This document shows, one piece after another, positions 1 to 7,315 of a DNA stretch of 46,687 nucleotides. The notes below the pieces were generated by a model. The model had not been told where the DNA came from, made no database searches, and was given only the letters and a program-made list of their open reading frames with translations. This stretch comes from CAZMCC01 sp964564695 (GTDB taxonomy: Bacteria; Planctomycetota; Phycisphaerae; Phycisphaerales; UBA1924), in NCBI GenBank assembly GCA_964564695.1, contig CAZMCC010000016.1, forward strand, positions 1-46,687. Reading direction: 5' to 3'. The position numbers were made by a program, and so were the translations under genes. Positions within the stretch are counted from its first letter, which is position 1. Each line of letters begins with the position of its first letter.

Positions 1-1
1 G

Positions 2-457
2 GCCGATGTGGCCGTGGCGATGAACACGGGGACTCAAGCGGCAAAAGAGGCCGGGAACATGGTGGACCTGGACTCGAACCCGACGAAGCTGATCGAGGTG
101 GTGCAGATCGGCAAGCAGCTGTTGATGACGCGGGGGTCGTTGACGACGTTCTCGATCGCGAACGACGTGGCGAAGTACTTCGCGATTATTCCCGTGGCGT
201 TCGCGTCGACGTACCCGCAGCTCGATGCGCTGAATGTCATGAGGTTGAACCCGGCGACGGCGATTTTGTCGGCGGTGGTGTTCAACGCGCTGATCATCGT
301 GGCGTTGATCCCGCTCGCGCTGCGGGGGGTGAAGTACACGCCGACGTCGGCGTCGGCGCTGCTGCGGAACAACCTGCTGGTGTACGGGCTGGGGGGGCTG
401 GGCGTGCCGTTTGTCGGGATCAAGCTCATCGATGTGGCGCTGAGCCTGTTTGTGTAA
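2..457 (+). CDS. kdpB: Potassium-transporting P-type ATPase, subunit B (C-terminal part)
   Basis: This is the last ~151 codons of KdpB, the catalytic subunit of the high-affinity K+ pump KdpFABC; the gene is cut by the left edge of the window. The visible part starts in the hinge region of the P domain (VAMNTGTQAAKEAGNMVDLD) and continues through the family-typical stretch LTTFSIANDVAKYFAIIP into the last membrane helices (about residues 55-75, 85-105 and 125-147 of the visible part). The phosphorylated Asp and nucleotide-binding domain lie outside the window. kdpC follows 11 bases after the stop codon, so the two are one transcription unit. Identity is very secure from the near-invariant hinge and helix sequence. 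Confidence 0.97.
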   Translation, partial: ADVAVAMNTGTQAAKEAGNMVDLDSNPTKLIEVVQIGKQLLMTRGSLTTFSIANDVAKYFAIIPVAFASTYPQLDALNVMRLNPATAILSAVVFNALIIVALIPLALRGVKYTPTSASALLRNNLLVYGLGGLGVPFVGIKLIDVALSLFV

Positions 458-468
458 GGAGATCGACC

Positions 469-1110
469 GTGGCTTTACTTGTTCGGGCTTCGCTTGTTCG
501 TCCGGCTGTGGTTGTGTTCGCGGCGCTGTCGCTCATTACCGGCGTCGTGTATCCGCTCGTGGTGACGGGGATTGCGCAGGGCGTGTTCCCGGCGCAGGCG
601 AACGGGTCGCTTGTGGTGAGGGATGGGAACGCCGTGGGGTCGTCGCTCATCGGGCAGGACTTCAGCGGGGACGCGAAGTACTTCTGGGGGCGGGCGTCGG
701 CGACGGGGCCGGTGGCGTACACGTCGTTCAACGGGGACAAGGCGACGGGGTCGTCGGGGTCGAACCTTGGGCCGACGAATCCGGCGCTGGTCGACAACGT
801 CACGGGGCGGATCGAGGCGCTCAAGGCGGCGGACGCGGCGGCGGGGTATCAGCGCCCGGACGGGCAGGCGGTGCCGGTGGACCTGGTGACGGCATCGGGG
901 AGCGGGCTGGATCCGCACATTTCGCTCGCGGCGGCGCGGTATCAGGTGGGGCGGGTGGCGAAGGCGCGGGGGCTGAGCGAGGAGCGGGTCCGGGCGTTTG
1001 TTGGCGAGCACACCAGCGCGCGGCAGCTGGGGGTTCTCGGCGAGCCGGTTGTGAACGTGCTGGAGCTCAACCTCGCACTCGATCGTCAGAACCCCGTAAC
1101 TCAGCCCTGA
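469..1110 (+). CDS. kdpC: Potassium-transporting ATPase subunit C
   Basis: KdpC is the single-pass accessory subunit that stabilises the KdpFABC K+ uptake pump in the inner membrane. The 213-residue product has one N-terminal membrane helix (about residues 12-35) and the family hallmarks: YFWGRASA (about 65-72), SSGSNLGPTNPAL (about 86-98), and the C-terminal block SGSGLDPHISLAAARYQVGRVA followed by LGVLGEPVVNVLELNLALD. The start is GTG at 469, with AAGGAG seven bases upstream. The length is close to, slightly above, the usual ~190 residues. It lies directly behind kdpB. The sensor-regulator pair kdpDE follows only after a reverse-strand gene, so kdpDE is probably transcribed separately. Confidence 0.96.
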   Translation: MALLVRASLVRPAVVVFAALSLITGVVYPLVVTGIAQGVFPAQANGSLVVRDGNAVGSSLIGQDFSGDAKYFWGRASATGPVAYTSFNGDKATGSSGSNLGPTNPALVDNVTGRIEALKAADAAAGYQRPDGQAVPVDLVTASGSGLDPHISLAAARYQVGRVAKARGLSEERVRAFVGEHTSARQLGVLGEPVVNVLELNLALDRQNPVTQP

Positions 1111-1128
1111 ATGCCGGAGCACGCGCCG

Positions 1129-1599
1129 TCAACCCCGCCGCGACTTCTTGTTGTATGGCAGCGGACCATGCTTCGCGATCATGTGTTCTTCGATCTCGCG
1201 TCGACCGAAGGGCGTTTCTACAACCGCGATCGCGAGTGATCTCGACATGTACGCACCGAGCCACTCTTCGATGTGGGACGGAAACGTCCGCTTGCTCGTT
1301 GCCGGTTCAAACCCCGCAATTTCGCTGCACCGCTGCGTACCGAGACTCCGCCGCAGCGTGTGGTTGCGGGTATCAAAGAGGTCGCCCATCCGGCCGCGCA
1401 AGCTGCCGGATTCGCCGACGTACGCGAGTTTGCCAAGTTCGAATACCGCGTAGACGCCGGGATTGAGTGAAAACTGCTTCGCCCACTGCCTTGACGATCC
1501 AAACACTTTGCGGCGGCCTTCGAGGAGCAGGAGCTCCTCGCAGACTGCGAGGAATTGGTCGCGGGCTGTAGCGGGCATGATCGCGTGCAGGCGTTCCAT
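1129..1599 (-). CDS. GIY-YIG domain nuclease-like protein
   Basis: A 156-residue protein with a GIY-YIG core. The motif appears as GVYAVFELGKLAYVGESGSL (about residues 48-67), in which the canonical GIY and YIG become GVY and YVG. The Arg expected on the next helix is present (LRGRMGDLF), and a conserved Glu is likely in RREIEEHMIAKHGPLPYNKK, which resembles the EEHMI region of UvrC- and Slx1-like nucleases. It is a free-standing single-domain form. It sits on the reverse strand between kdpC and kdpD, 18 bases from the kdpC stop, which is an unusual interruption of a kdp cluster. No intron or homing site is visible, so DNA repair or a structure-specific role is as likely as mobility. The actual substrate cannot be told from sequence. 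Confidence 0.8.
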   Translation of the reverse strand: MERLHAIMPATARDQFLAVCEELLLLEGRRKVFGSSRQWAKQFSLNPGVYAVFELGKLAYVGESGSLRGRMGDLFDTRNHTLRRSLGTQRCSEIAGFEPATSKRTFPSHIEEWLGAYMSRSLAIAVVETPFGRREIEEHMIAKHGPLPYNKKSRRG

Positions 1600-1638
1600 G
1601 CTGCAATCCTATCGAAATCCCGCCGCTCCCGCGTCCAC

Positions 1639-1661
1639 GGGGCCCGCCGGCCCTTATTTAT
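1639..1661 (+). other. GC hairpin followed by an A/T-rich tract upstream of kdpD
   Basis: A short hairpin with stem GGGCC/GGCCC and loop CGCC is followed by TTATTTAT, in the gap between the reverse-strand GIY-YIG gene and kdpD. It looks like a weak intrinsic terminator in the forward direction or a leader hairpin of kdpD. No forward gene ends nearby except kdpC about 530 bases back, so its role is uncertain. Confidence 0.3.
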
Positions 1662-1704
1662 GCCGCGCTGATGTGATTCTGTCCGGATTTCTCTACGATG
1701 TGAC

Positions 1705-4488
1705 ATGTCCTTAGACGGTCGCGCCAAGCCCGAAGCGTTCCTGGCACGTGCGCAGCGCGAGGAGGCCCGCGCCGGGCGTGGGCGGCTGAAGGTCTTCTTC
1801 GGGGCCGCGCCGGGCGTCGGCAAGACCTACGCGATGCTTGAGTCGGTGCAACGGCTCGGGCGCGACGGCATCGACATCGTCATCGGTCTGGTCGAGACGC
1901 ACGGGCGCAGCGAGACCGAGCAGATGCTGCTGGGCCTCGACATCCTGCCGCGCCGGAGCGTGGAATATCGCGGGCAGGACGGGACCGGCGCCCCGGTCAC
2001 TCTTCGCGAGTTCGATCTCGACGCGGCCCTCGCCCGCAAGCCCGAGATCGTCGTGCTCGACGAGCTGGCGCACACGAACGCGCCGGGGTCCCGGTTTGAA
2101 AAACGATGGCAGGATGTGCAGGAGCTGCTCAAGGCGGGGATCAGCGTCTACACCACGCTCAATGTGCAGCACATCGAGAGCCTCAACGACGTGGTCGCTC
2201 AGATCACGGGCGTGCGGGTGCACGAGACGGTGCCCGACGCGGTCGTCGACGACGCGGACGAGGTCGAGCTTGTCGACCTGCCGCCGGAGGTGCTGCTGGA
2301 GCGGCTCAAGGCCGGGCGGGTGTACGTGCCCGAAAGCATCCAAGCCGCCACCGAGTCGTTTTTCCGCCGAGGCAACCTCACGGCCCTGCGCGAACTGGCA
2401 CTTCGGCGCACGGCCGAGTGGGTCGACCGGCAGATGCAGGAATACAAGCGGGGCAAGGGGATCCGGGCGATCTGGCCGGCGGCGGAGCGGATTTTGGTGG
2501 CCGTGAGCCCGAGCCCGTCGTCGGGGAAGATCGTGCGGGCGGCGAAGCGGATGGCGGCGGGGCTGCACGCGGATTTGATCGCGGTGTATGTGGAGACGCC
2601 GCGGACGGCGAATCTGTCGCAGGCGGATCGGGACCGGGTGTCGCAGACGCTGCGGCTGGCGGAGAGTTTGGGGGCGGAGACGCTGACGATCAGCGGCGCG
2701 AACGCCGCGGCGGAGCTGATCGGGCTGGCGCGGTCGCGGAACGTGAGCAAGATCGTGGTGGGGAAGACGGGGCAGTCGCGCCTGCGCGAGGCGGTGCTGG
2801 GGTCGTTTGTACACAATCTGATCCGGCTCAGCGGCGAGATCGACGTGTACGTGATCCGGGGGGACTCGGACGCGCGGCCGCTGGTAGACGCGGGGTGGCT
2901 GGAGCAGCGGCTGGGGCGATCGGGTGCTCGTCGATCGGGGCTGTGGCAGTACGGGGCGGCGCTTGCGGTGATCGGCGCCTGCACGGGCGTTGGGCTCGCG
3001 GTGTTCGAGACGTTCCACCTTGCGAACATCGTGATGCTGTACCTGGCGGGGGTCGTGGTGGCGGCGGTGTGGCTGGGGCGCGGGCCGGCGGTGGTGGCGG
3101 CGGTGCTCGGTGTGGCGGCGTTCGACTTCTTCTTTGTCGAGCCGCGGCTGGCGTTCGCGGTGTCGGATGTGCAATACCTGCTCACGTTCGGGGTGATGCT
3201 GGCGGTCGGGCTGCTGATCGCGAACCTGACGGCGCGGCTGGGGCGGCTGGCGGACACGGCGCGGGACCGGGAGCGCCGGACGGCGCTGCTCTACGCGATG
3301 TCGCGCGAGCTTGCGGCGGCTCCGGATCAGCGCGAGGTCGCGACGGTGGCGGTGCGGCATCTTCACGACACGTTTGACTGTGACGCGGCGGTGCTGCTGC
3401 CGGGGTCCGGGAATGCGGCGGGCGGGACGGGCGGGCTTGATGCCGTAGCGACGGCGGGTTCGCCCGACTGGATCAACGACGAAGCGGGACGCGAGCGTGG
3501 CGTGGCACGCTGGGCGTTCGACCACGCCAAGCCGGCGGGGATCGGAACGCAGGCGCTTCCCGGATCGACCGGCCGGTATCAGCCGCTGTCGTCGTCGCAG
3601 GGGAAGATCGGGGTGCTGGCGCTGCGGCCGCGGACACCCGAGGCCCTCGCAAGCCCGCCGCAGCAGTTGCTGCTCGACACGTTCGTGAATCAGGTGGCGC
3701 TGGCGCTGGAGCGGGTGGGGCTGATCGAGGGGCGGCAGGCGGCGCGGGTGGAGGCGGAGTCGGAGCGGCTGCGGAGTGCGCTGCTGAGCTCGGTGTCGCA
3801 CGACCTGCGCACGCCGCTGGCGACGATCGCGGGGGCGGCGACGGCGCTGCAGTCGGGGGGAACCCTTGATGATCGCACTCGCACCGAGCTGACCGACAGC
3901 ATCGTGAACGAAGCGGAGCGACTGAATGACCTGATCGCGAACCTCATGTTCGCGACGCGGCTCGAGGCCGGCGGCGTCGAGTTGCACCGGGAGTGGGCGA
4001 GCGTCGAGGAGATCGTGGGGGCGGGGCTGTCGCGTCACCGGGAGGCCCTGCGCGGGCGCCCGTTCACCGTCCTGATCCCGCAGGATCTGCCAATGGTCCG
4101 CGTCGACAACGCGATGCTGCCGCAGGTGATCCACAATCTTGTGGACAACGCATTGCGGTACACGCCTCCCGGCACGCCGATCAACGTCGCGGCGTGGACG
4201 ACCGAATCGAACATCATCGTGAAGGTGGCCGACGAGGGGCCGGGGCTCACCGACGACGAACGATCGCGGGTGTTCCAGCGGTTCTATCGCGGGCGGGCGG
4301 CACGCCCGACGGGCGGGCAGAGCGGGATCGGGCTGGGGCTGACGATCTGCGAGGGGATCATCAAGGCGCACGCCGGGCGGATCTGGACGGAAGAGAACAC
4401 GCCGCGGGGTGTGGCGTTCCTGTTCTCGCTGCCGATTGACCGGCCGCAGCCGAGCGTGCCGGTTGAAGCGACGGAGACGGGCGCGTGA
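1705..4488 (+). CDS. kdpD: Osmosensitive K+ channel histidine kinase KdpD
   Basis: KdpD senses K+ limitation and turgor and phosphorylates KdpE. The 927-residue protein has the full architecture. The N-terminal KdpD domain has Walker A GAAPGVGKT (about residues 33-41) and EIVVLDELAHTNAPGSR. A universal-stress-type domain follows (about 255-385; VAVSPSPSSGKIVRAAKRMA). The DUF4118 four-helix membrane region spans about 412-515, including the family motif FDFFFVEPRLAF. Then come a GAF-like domain (about 530-670), a HisKA domain with SHDLRTPLATIAG (phospho-acceptor His699) and a HATPase domain with N box (VIHNLVDNALRYTPPG), DEGPGL and GLGLTICEGI. The ATG at 1705 gives the usual N-terminus. The stop overlaps the kdpE start by four bases (GTGA), indicating translational coupling. 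Confidence 0.97.
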   Translation: MSLDGRAKPEAFLARAQREEARAGRGRLKVFFGAAPGVGKTYAMLESVQRLGRDGIDIVIGLVETHGRSETEQMLLGLDILPRRSVEYRGQDGTGAPVTLREFDLDAALARKPEIVVLDELAHTNAPGSRFEKRWQDVQELLKAGISVYTTLNVQHIESLNDVVAQITGVRVHETVPDAVVDDADEVELVDLPPEVLLERLKAGRVYVPESIQAATESFFRRGNLTALRELALRRTAEWVDRQMQEYKRGKGIRAIWPAAERILVAVSPSPSSGKIVRAAKRMAAGLHADLIAVYVETPRTANLSQADRDRVSQTLRLAESLGAETLTISGANAAAELIGLARSRNVSKIVVGKTGQSRLREAVLGSFVHNLIRLSGEIDVYVIRGDSDARPLVDAGWLEQRLGRSGARRSGLWQYGAALAVIGACTGVGLAVFETFHLANIVMLYLAGVVVAAVWLGRGPAVVAAVLGVAAFDFFFVEPRLAFAVSDVQYLLTFGVMLAVGLLIANLTARLGRLADTARDRERRTALLYAMSRELAAAPDQREVATVAVRHLHDTFDCDAAVLLPGSGNAAGGTGGLDAVATAGSPDWINDEAGRERGVARWAFDHAKPAGIGTQALPGSTGRYQPLSSSQGKIGVLALRPRTPEALASPPQQLLLDTFVNQVALALERVGLIEGRQAARVEAESERLRSALLSSVSHDLRTPLATIAGAATALQSGGTLDDRTRTELTDSIVNEAERLNDLIANLMFATRLEAGGVELHREWASVEEIVGAGLSRHREALRGRPFTVLIPQDLPMVRVDNAMLPQVIHNLVDNALRYTPPGTPINVAAWTTESNIIVKVADEGPGLTDDERSRVFQRFYRGRAARPTGGQSGIGLGLTICEGIIKAHAGRIWTEENTPRGVAFLFSLPIDRPQPSVPVEATETGA

Positions 4489-5234
4489 GCACGCCGTCGA
4501 ATGGGCCGCTGGTGCTGGTGATCGAGGATGAACAACCCATCCGGCGGTTTCTCCGCGCGACACTGGAGAGCCAGGGGTACCGGGTCAAGGAGGCGGAGAC
4601 TGCCGCCGAGGGGCTGCTGCAGGTCCGCTCGCAGCGGCCCGACCTCGTGCTGCTCGACCTGGGCCTGCCCGACGGCGACGGCATCGACGTCACCAAGACC
4701 ATCCGGGGAGAGTCGGGTGTGCCGATCGTCGTCCTGTCCGCCCGCGGCCAGGAGAACGACAAGGTCGCGGCCCTCGACGCCGGGGCGGACGACTACCTCA
4801 CAAAGCCGTTTGGTGTGGGGGAATTGGCCGCACGCATCCGCGTCGCGCTGAGGCACGCGGCCCGTCCTGACGGCGCGGCAGCATCGGTCCCCTACGAAGC
4901 CACGGTCGACGGGCGAACGCTGCACGTCAACGTCGAGACTCGCACGGTCAGGTTGACCGACGGGACCGGAACCCGTCTGCTGCGCCTTACTGTGACCGAG
5001 TTCAAGCTGCTCGCATTCCTCGTGAAGCACGCCGGGAAGGTGCTCACGCACCAGCAGATCCTGCGGGACGTCTGGGGGCCGACGCACACGCGGGATGTCC
5101 AGTACCTGCGGGTGTACGCGGGGCAGCTCCGCCAGAAGATCGAGGCGAGCTCGGCACAGCCGCAGTTCCTGCTCACGGAGTCGGGAATCGGGTATCGGCT
5201 GGCCGCACCGAGCGAGGCGGGGCCGCCTGGCTGA
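4485..5234 (+). CDS. kdpE: Response regulator KdpE (OmpR/PhoB type)
   Basis: KdpE is the DNA-binding response regulator that, when phosphorylated by KdpD, switches on kdp transcription. The 249-residue product has a receiver domain (about 9-125) with the acidic pair E14/D15, phospho-acceptor Asp58 in LVLLDLGLPDGDG, and the conserved Lys in DYLTKPF. A winged-helix output domain (about 150-245) has the family pattern LTVTEFKLLAFLVKHAGKVLTHQQILRDVWG and ends in LTESGIGYRL. The GTG start overlaps the kdpD stop. Both sensor and regulator genes are intact; only the pump genes extend outside the window. Confidence 0.96.
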   Translation: MSTPSNGPLVLVIEDEQPIRRFLRATLESQGYRVKEAETAAEGLLQVRSQRPDLVLLDLGLPDGDGIDVTKTIRGESGVPIVVLSARGQENDKVAALDAGADDYLTKPFGVGELAARIRVALRHAARPDGAAASVPYEATVDGRTLHVNVETRTVRLTDGTGTRLLRLTVTEFKLLAFLVKHAGKVLTHQQILRDVWGPTHTRDVQYLRVYAGQLRQKIEASSAQPQFLLTESGIGYRLAAPSEAGPPG

Positions 5235-5399
5235 GCCGGAAATCCTGAGCGGGTTGCGCTTGAAGGGACCAGCGTTGGGCGACGGCGAGGTCGGGGTCAC
5301 CGTGGAAGGCCAAGCCGCCCTGCCCGGTCGAATCGGCGGCGGTCTGGAGACCTGCGTGCAGGTGCCCCTCGCAATCGCCCGCGTTTCGCGTATCGTCCC

Positions 5400-5446
5400 C
5401 CGGATTCATAACCCGGAGGTCGGTGGTTCGAGTCCGCCCCTCGGCA
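5400..5446 (+). pseudogene. 3' half of a tRNA-Met (CAT) gene
   Basis: The sequence folds as the 3' half of a tRNA. It has anticodon-arm bases around loop TTCATAA (5405-5411, anticodon CAT with T33 and A37). The variable loop is AGGTC (5417-5421). The T arm is GGTGG-TTCGAGT-CCGCC (5422-5438). The 3' acceptor strand is CCTCGGC plus discriminator A (5439-5446). The 26 bases upstream contain no D arm, and no GCCGAGG-like 5' acceptor strand pairs with CCTCGGC. The 5' half is therefore missing and it cannot make a functional tRNA. Remnants running from the anticodon loop to the 3' end are what integrases that use tRNA genes leave behind. No integrase gene is visible here, so that origin is inference. 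Confidence 0.7.
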
Positions 5447-5634
5447 TTTCGGTCGGCGGCGGCACGCCGCCGCACCCCACTCAAACGTCTAAGCCGTTGG
5501 ATCGCAATGGGGTTGCGCCCGCACCCGGGCGTGACGATTTGTAGTCGGCGTCGCGCGATTCGATGAATCGCCGCTCATTCGGCATTCTGGACACGCTTGG
5601 CTCCTAAAGATCGGCGCGTCCACCCACTTTGCGG

Positions 5635-5646
5635 TGTGACGTCACA
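5635..5646. promoter_or_regulatory. Perfect 12-base palindrome upstream of rsbR
   Basis: TGTGACGTCACA is a perfect palindrome 12 bases before the proposed TTG start of rsbR and directly abutting its AGGGAGA ribosome-binding site. It is at the right place for an operator of the stressosome operon. The half-site TGTGA resembles Crp/Fnr half-sites, but without the usual six-base spacer, so the binding protein is unknown. Confidence 0.35.
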
Positions 5647-5658
5647 GGGAGACCCGAG

Positions 5659-6531
5659 TTGGCACCTACCTCCACAAAGCTCGCCCCGATCCTGAAGCAG
5701 CACGAGGGCGCGATTCTCGATCAGTGGCTCGCGGTCCAGAAGGCCGCGGGCACGTCGCGGCCGGACCTGATCAAGGAGAGTGAGCTGCGCGAGCACTCGC
5801 GCCGGTTCCTTGATCTGTTCACGAAGGCGACGAGCGCGGCGGGTGCGGACGCGGCGCACTCGGCGTACGACGAGCTGCGCTCGATGCTCGGGGACCTGTC
5901 GCGGAACATGGCCAAGCTGGGCTTCGCGCCGACGGAGACGGCGTCGTTTGTCTTCTCGCTCAAGGAGCCGGTGTTCGGGCGGCTGAGCACGGCCCTGGCG
6001 GCGGACCCCAAGGCGATGATCGAGGAGACGTGGGCGGTCAGCGTCGTGCTCGACAAGCTGGGGCTGTACACGACCGAGGTGTACCAGAAGTCGCGCGACG
6101 AGGTCATCATGCGCCAGCAGCAGGAGCTGCTCGAGCTGTCGACCCCGGTGGTGCGCCTGTGGGACGGCGTGCTGGCGCTGCCGCTGATCGGCACGCTCGA
6201 CAGCAACCGCACGCAGGTGGTGATGGAGACGCTGCTTCAGGAGATCGTGTCGACGGGCGCGGGGATCGCGATCATCGACATCACGGGCGTGCCGACGGTG
6301 GACACGCTGGTGGCCCAGCACCTGATGAAGACGGTGGCCGCGGCCCGGCTGATGGGCGCTGACTGCATCATCAGCGGCATCCGGGCCCAGATCGCGCAGA
6401 CGATCGTGCACCTTGGGGTGGACCTTCAGAACGTGATCACGAAGGCGAGCCTGGCGGACGCGCTGGCGGTGGCGCTCAAGCGCAACGGGTTCGTGGTCGT
6501 CAAGGCCGCCACGCCGAAGGCCGAGGCCTAA
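5659..6531 (+). CDS. rsbR: Stressosome scaffold/sensor protein RsbR
   Basis: RsbR forms the stressosome shell with RsbS and senses stress through a variable N-terminal domain. This 290-residue product has an all-helical N-terminal domain (about 1-150; ILKQHEGAILDQWL resembles the RsbRD-type sensor fold) and a C-terminal STAS domain (about 155-270). The STAS part is classic RsbR: PLIGTLDSNRTQ, then IIDITGVPTVDTLVAQHLM, then GIRAQIAQTIVHLGVDL. The Thr/Ser in these first two blocks are at positions phosphorylated by RsbT in Bacillus RsbR proteins. A TTG at 5659 preceded by AGGGAGA is preferred over the in-frame TTG at 5629, which has no ribosome-binding site. rsbS follows three bases after the stop codon. 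Confidence 0.93.
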   Translation: MAPTSTKLAPILKQHEGAILDQWLAVQKAAGTSRPDLIKESELREHSRRFLDLFTKATSAAGADAAHSAYDELRSMLGDLSRNMAKLGFAPTETASFVFSLKEPVFGRLSTALAADPKAMIEETWAVSVVLDKLGLYTTEVYQKSRDEVIMRQQQELLELSTPVVRLWDGVLALPLIGTLDSNRTQVVMETLLQEIVSTGAGIAIIDITGVPTVDTLVAQHLMKTVAAARLMGADCIISGIRAQIAQTIVHLGVDLQNVITKASLADALAVALKRNGFVVVKAATPKAEA

Positions 6532-6534
6532 CCC

Positions 6535-6930
6535 ATGGACCGCATCCCGATCCTCAAGCTTGGCGACTGCCTGCTGGTGACGATCCAGGTCGATATGCAC
6601 GACCGGCTGGCGATCACGCTCCAGGACGACCTGACGGAGCGGATCGTGAAGGACAAGGCCCGCGGGGTGCTCATTGACATCTCGTCGCTGGACGTGGTGG
6701 ACTCGTTCATCGGGCGCATGCTCGACAACATCGCGTCGATGGCACGGATCCTGGACGCGCACACCGTGGTGGTGGGGATGCGGCCGGCCGTGGCGATCAC
6801 GCTGGTTGAGCTGGGGCTCACGCTCACCGGCGTGCGCAGCGCGCTGAACGTGGAGCGCGGCATGAAGATGATCCGCTCGTCCATCGACACCCCCTCCTCG
6901 GAGGCCGAGAATGGCGCCTTCGGGGCCTGA
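6535..6930 (+). CDS. rsbS: Stressosome core protein RsbS
   Basis: RsbS is the single-domain STAS partner of RsbR; it holds the kinase RsbT in the complex until phosphorylated. The 131-residue product spans the whole STAS fold (about residues 3-118). The expected phosphorylation site is Ser57 in IDISSLDVVDSFIGRML, and the rest of the fold reads VVVGMRPAVAITLVELGLTL. A short acidic tail follows that shares its DNA with the start of rsbT. It begins three bases after rsbR and overlaps rsbT by 20 bases, so the three stressosome proteins are translationally coupled. Confidence 0.94.
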   Translation: MDRIPILKLGDCLLVTIQVDMHDRLAITLQDDLTERIVKDKARGVLIDISSLDVVDSFIGRMLDNIASMARILDAHTVVVGMRPAVAITLVELGLTLTGVRSALNVERGMKMIRSSIDTPSSEAENGAFGA

Positions 6931-7315
6931 GACCCTGCCGATCAAGTCGGGCGAGGATGTGGTGCGCGTCCGCCAGCTCGTCCGCCAGCGGTCCGTCGAC
7001 ATGGGGTTCAGCCTCATCGAGCAGACCAAGCTCGTCACGGCGGCGAGCGAGCTGGCCCGCAACACCCTCGAGCACGGGGGCGGGGGCGAGGTGCAGGTCG
7101 ACGAGGTGGCGTCGAACGGGCGGCGGGGGCTGCGGCTCACGTTCGTCGACACGGGGCCGGGAATTCCGGACATCGACCAGGCGCTCAAAGACGGGTTCAC
7201 GACCGGCGGCGGGCTGGGGCTTGGGCTCGGCGGGGCCAAGCGGCTGATGAGCGAGCTGGAAGTTCAGTCGAAGGTCGGAGCGGGAACCCGCATCCAAACC
7301 ACGAGGTGGAAATGA
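6911..7315 (+). CDS. rsbT: Serine/threonine kinase RsbT (switch kinase)
   Basis: RsbT is the GHKL-fold kinase that phosphorylates RsbR and RsbS and is then released to bind a downstream partner (RsbU in Bacillus). The 134-residue product has the N box ASELARNTLEHGGGG (about 45-59), the G1 box DTGPGIPD and the Gly-rich lid GGGLGLGLGGAKRLM. The start is ATG at 6911 inside rsbS, with GGAGG about 8 bases upstream. No RsbU homologue is present in the window. The natural partners are therefore the two following proteins, each carrying its own RsbT-like domain. Confidence 0.93.
   Translation: MAPSGPETLPIKSGEDVVRVRQLVRQRSVDMGFSLIEQTKLVTAASELARNTLEHGGGGEVQVDEVASNGRRGLRLTFVDTGPGIPDIDQALKDGFTTGGGLGLGLGGAKRLMSELEVQSKVGAGTRIQTTRWK

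Larger units (their letters stand above)
5235..5658. other. Non-coding gap between kdpE and the stressosome operon
   Basis: About 420 bases without a supportable gene. It holds the 3' half of a tRNA-Met at 5400-5446, a short GC hairpin just after it (GGCGGCGGCACGCCGCC, about 5454-5470), and a perfect 12-base palindrome at 5635-5646 just upstream of rsbR. Open frames across it have no family resemblance and cross the tRNA remnant, so they are not called. Confidence 0.6.

Noticed and set aside
1129..1599. Homing endonuclease of an intron
   Set aside because: It is free-standing, not inside an interrupted gene, and no intron core is visible.
1711..4563. A 950-codon open frame on the reverse strand across kdpD
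   Set aside because: Arg/His/Pro-rich with no family resemblance; it is the mirror of a high-GC gene and kdpD is unambiguous.
5374..5446. A complete tRNA-Met gene
   Set aside because: The 5' half has no D arm and no acceptor strand pairing with CCTCGGC; only the 3' half is tRNA-like.
5095..5544. 149-codon forward frame after kdpE
   Set aside because: Overlaps kdpE and reads through the tRNA fragment; typical spurious frame over tRNA sequence.
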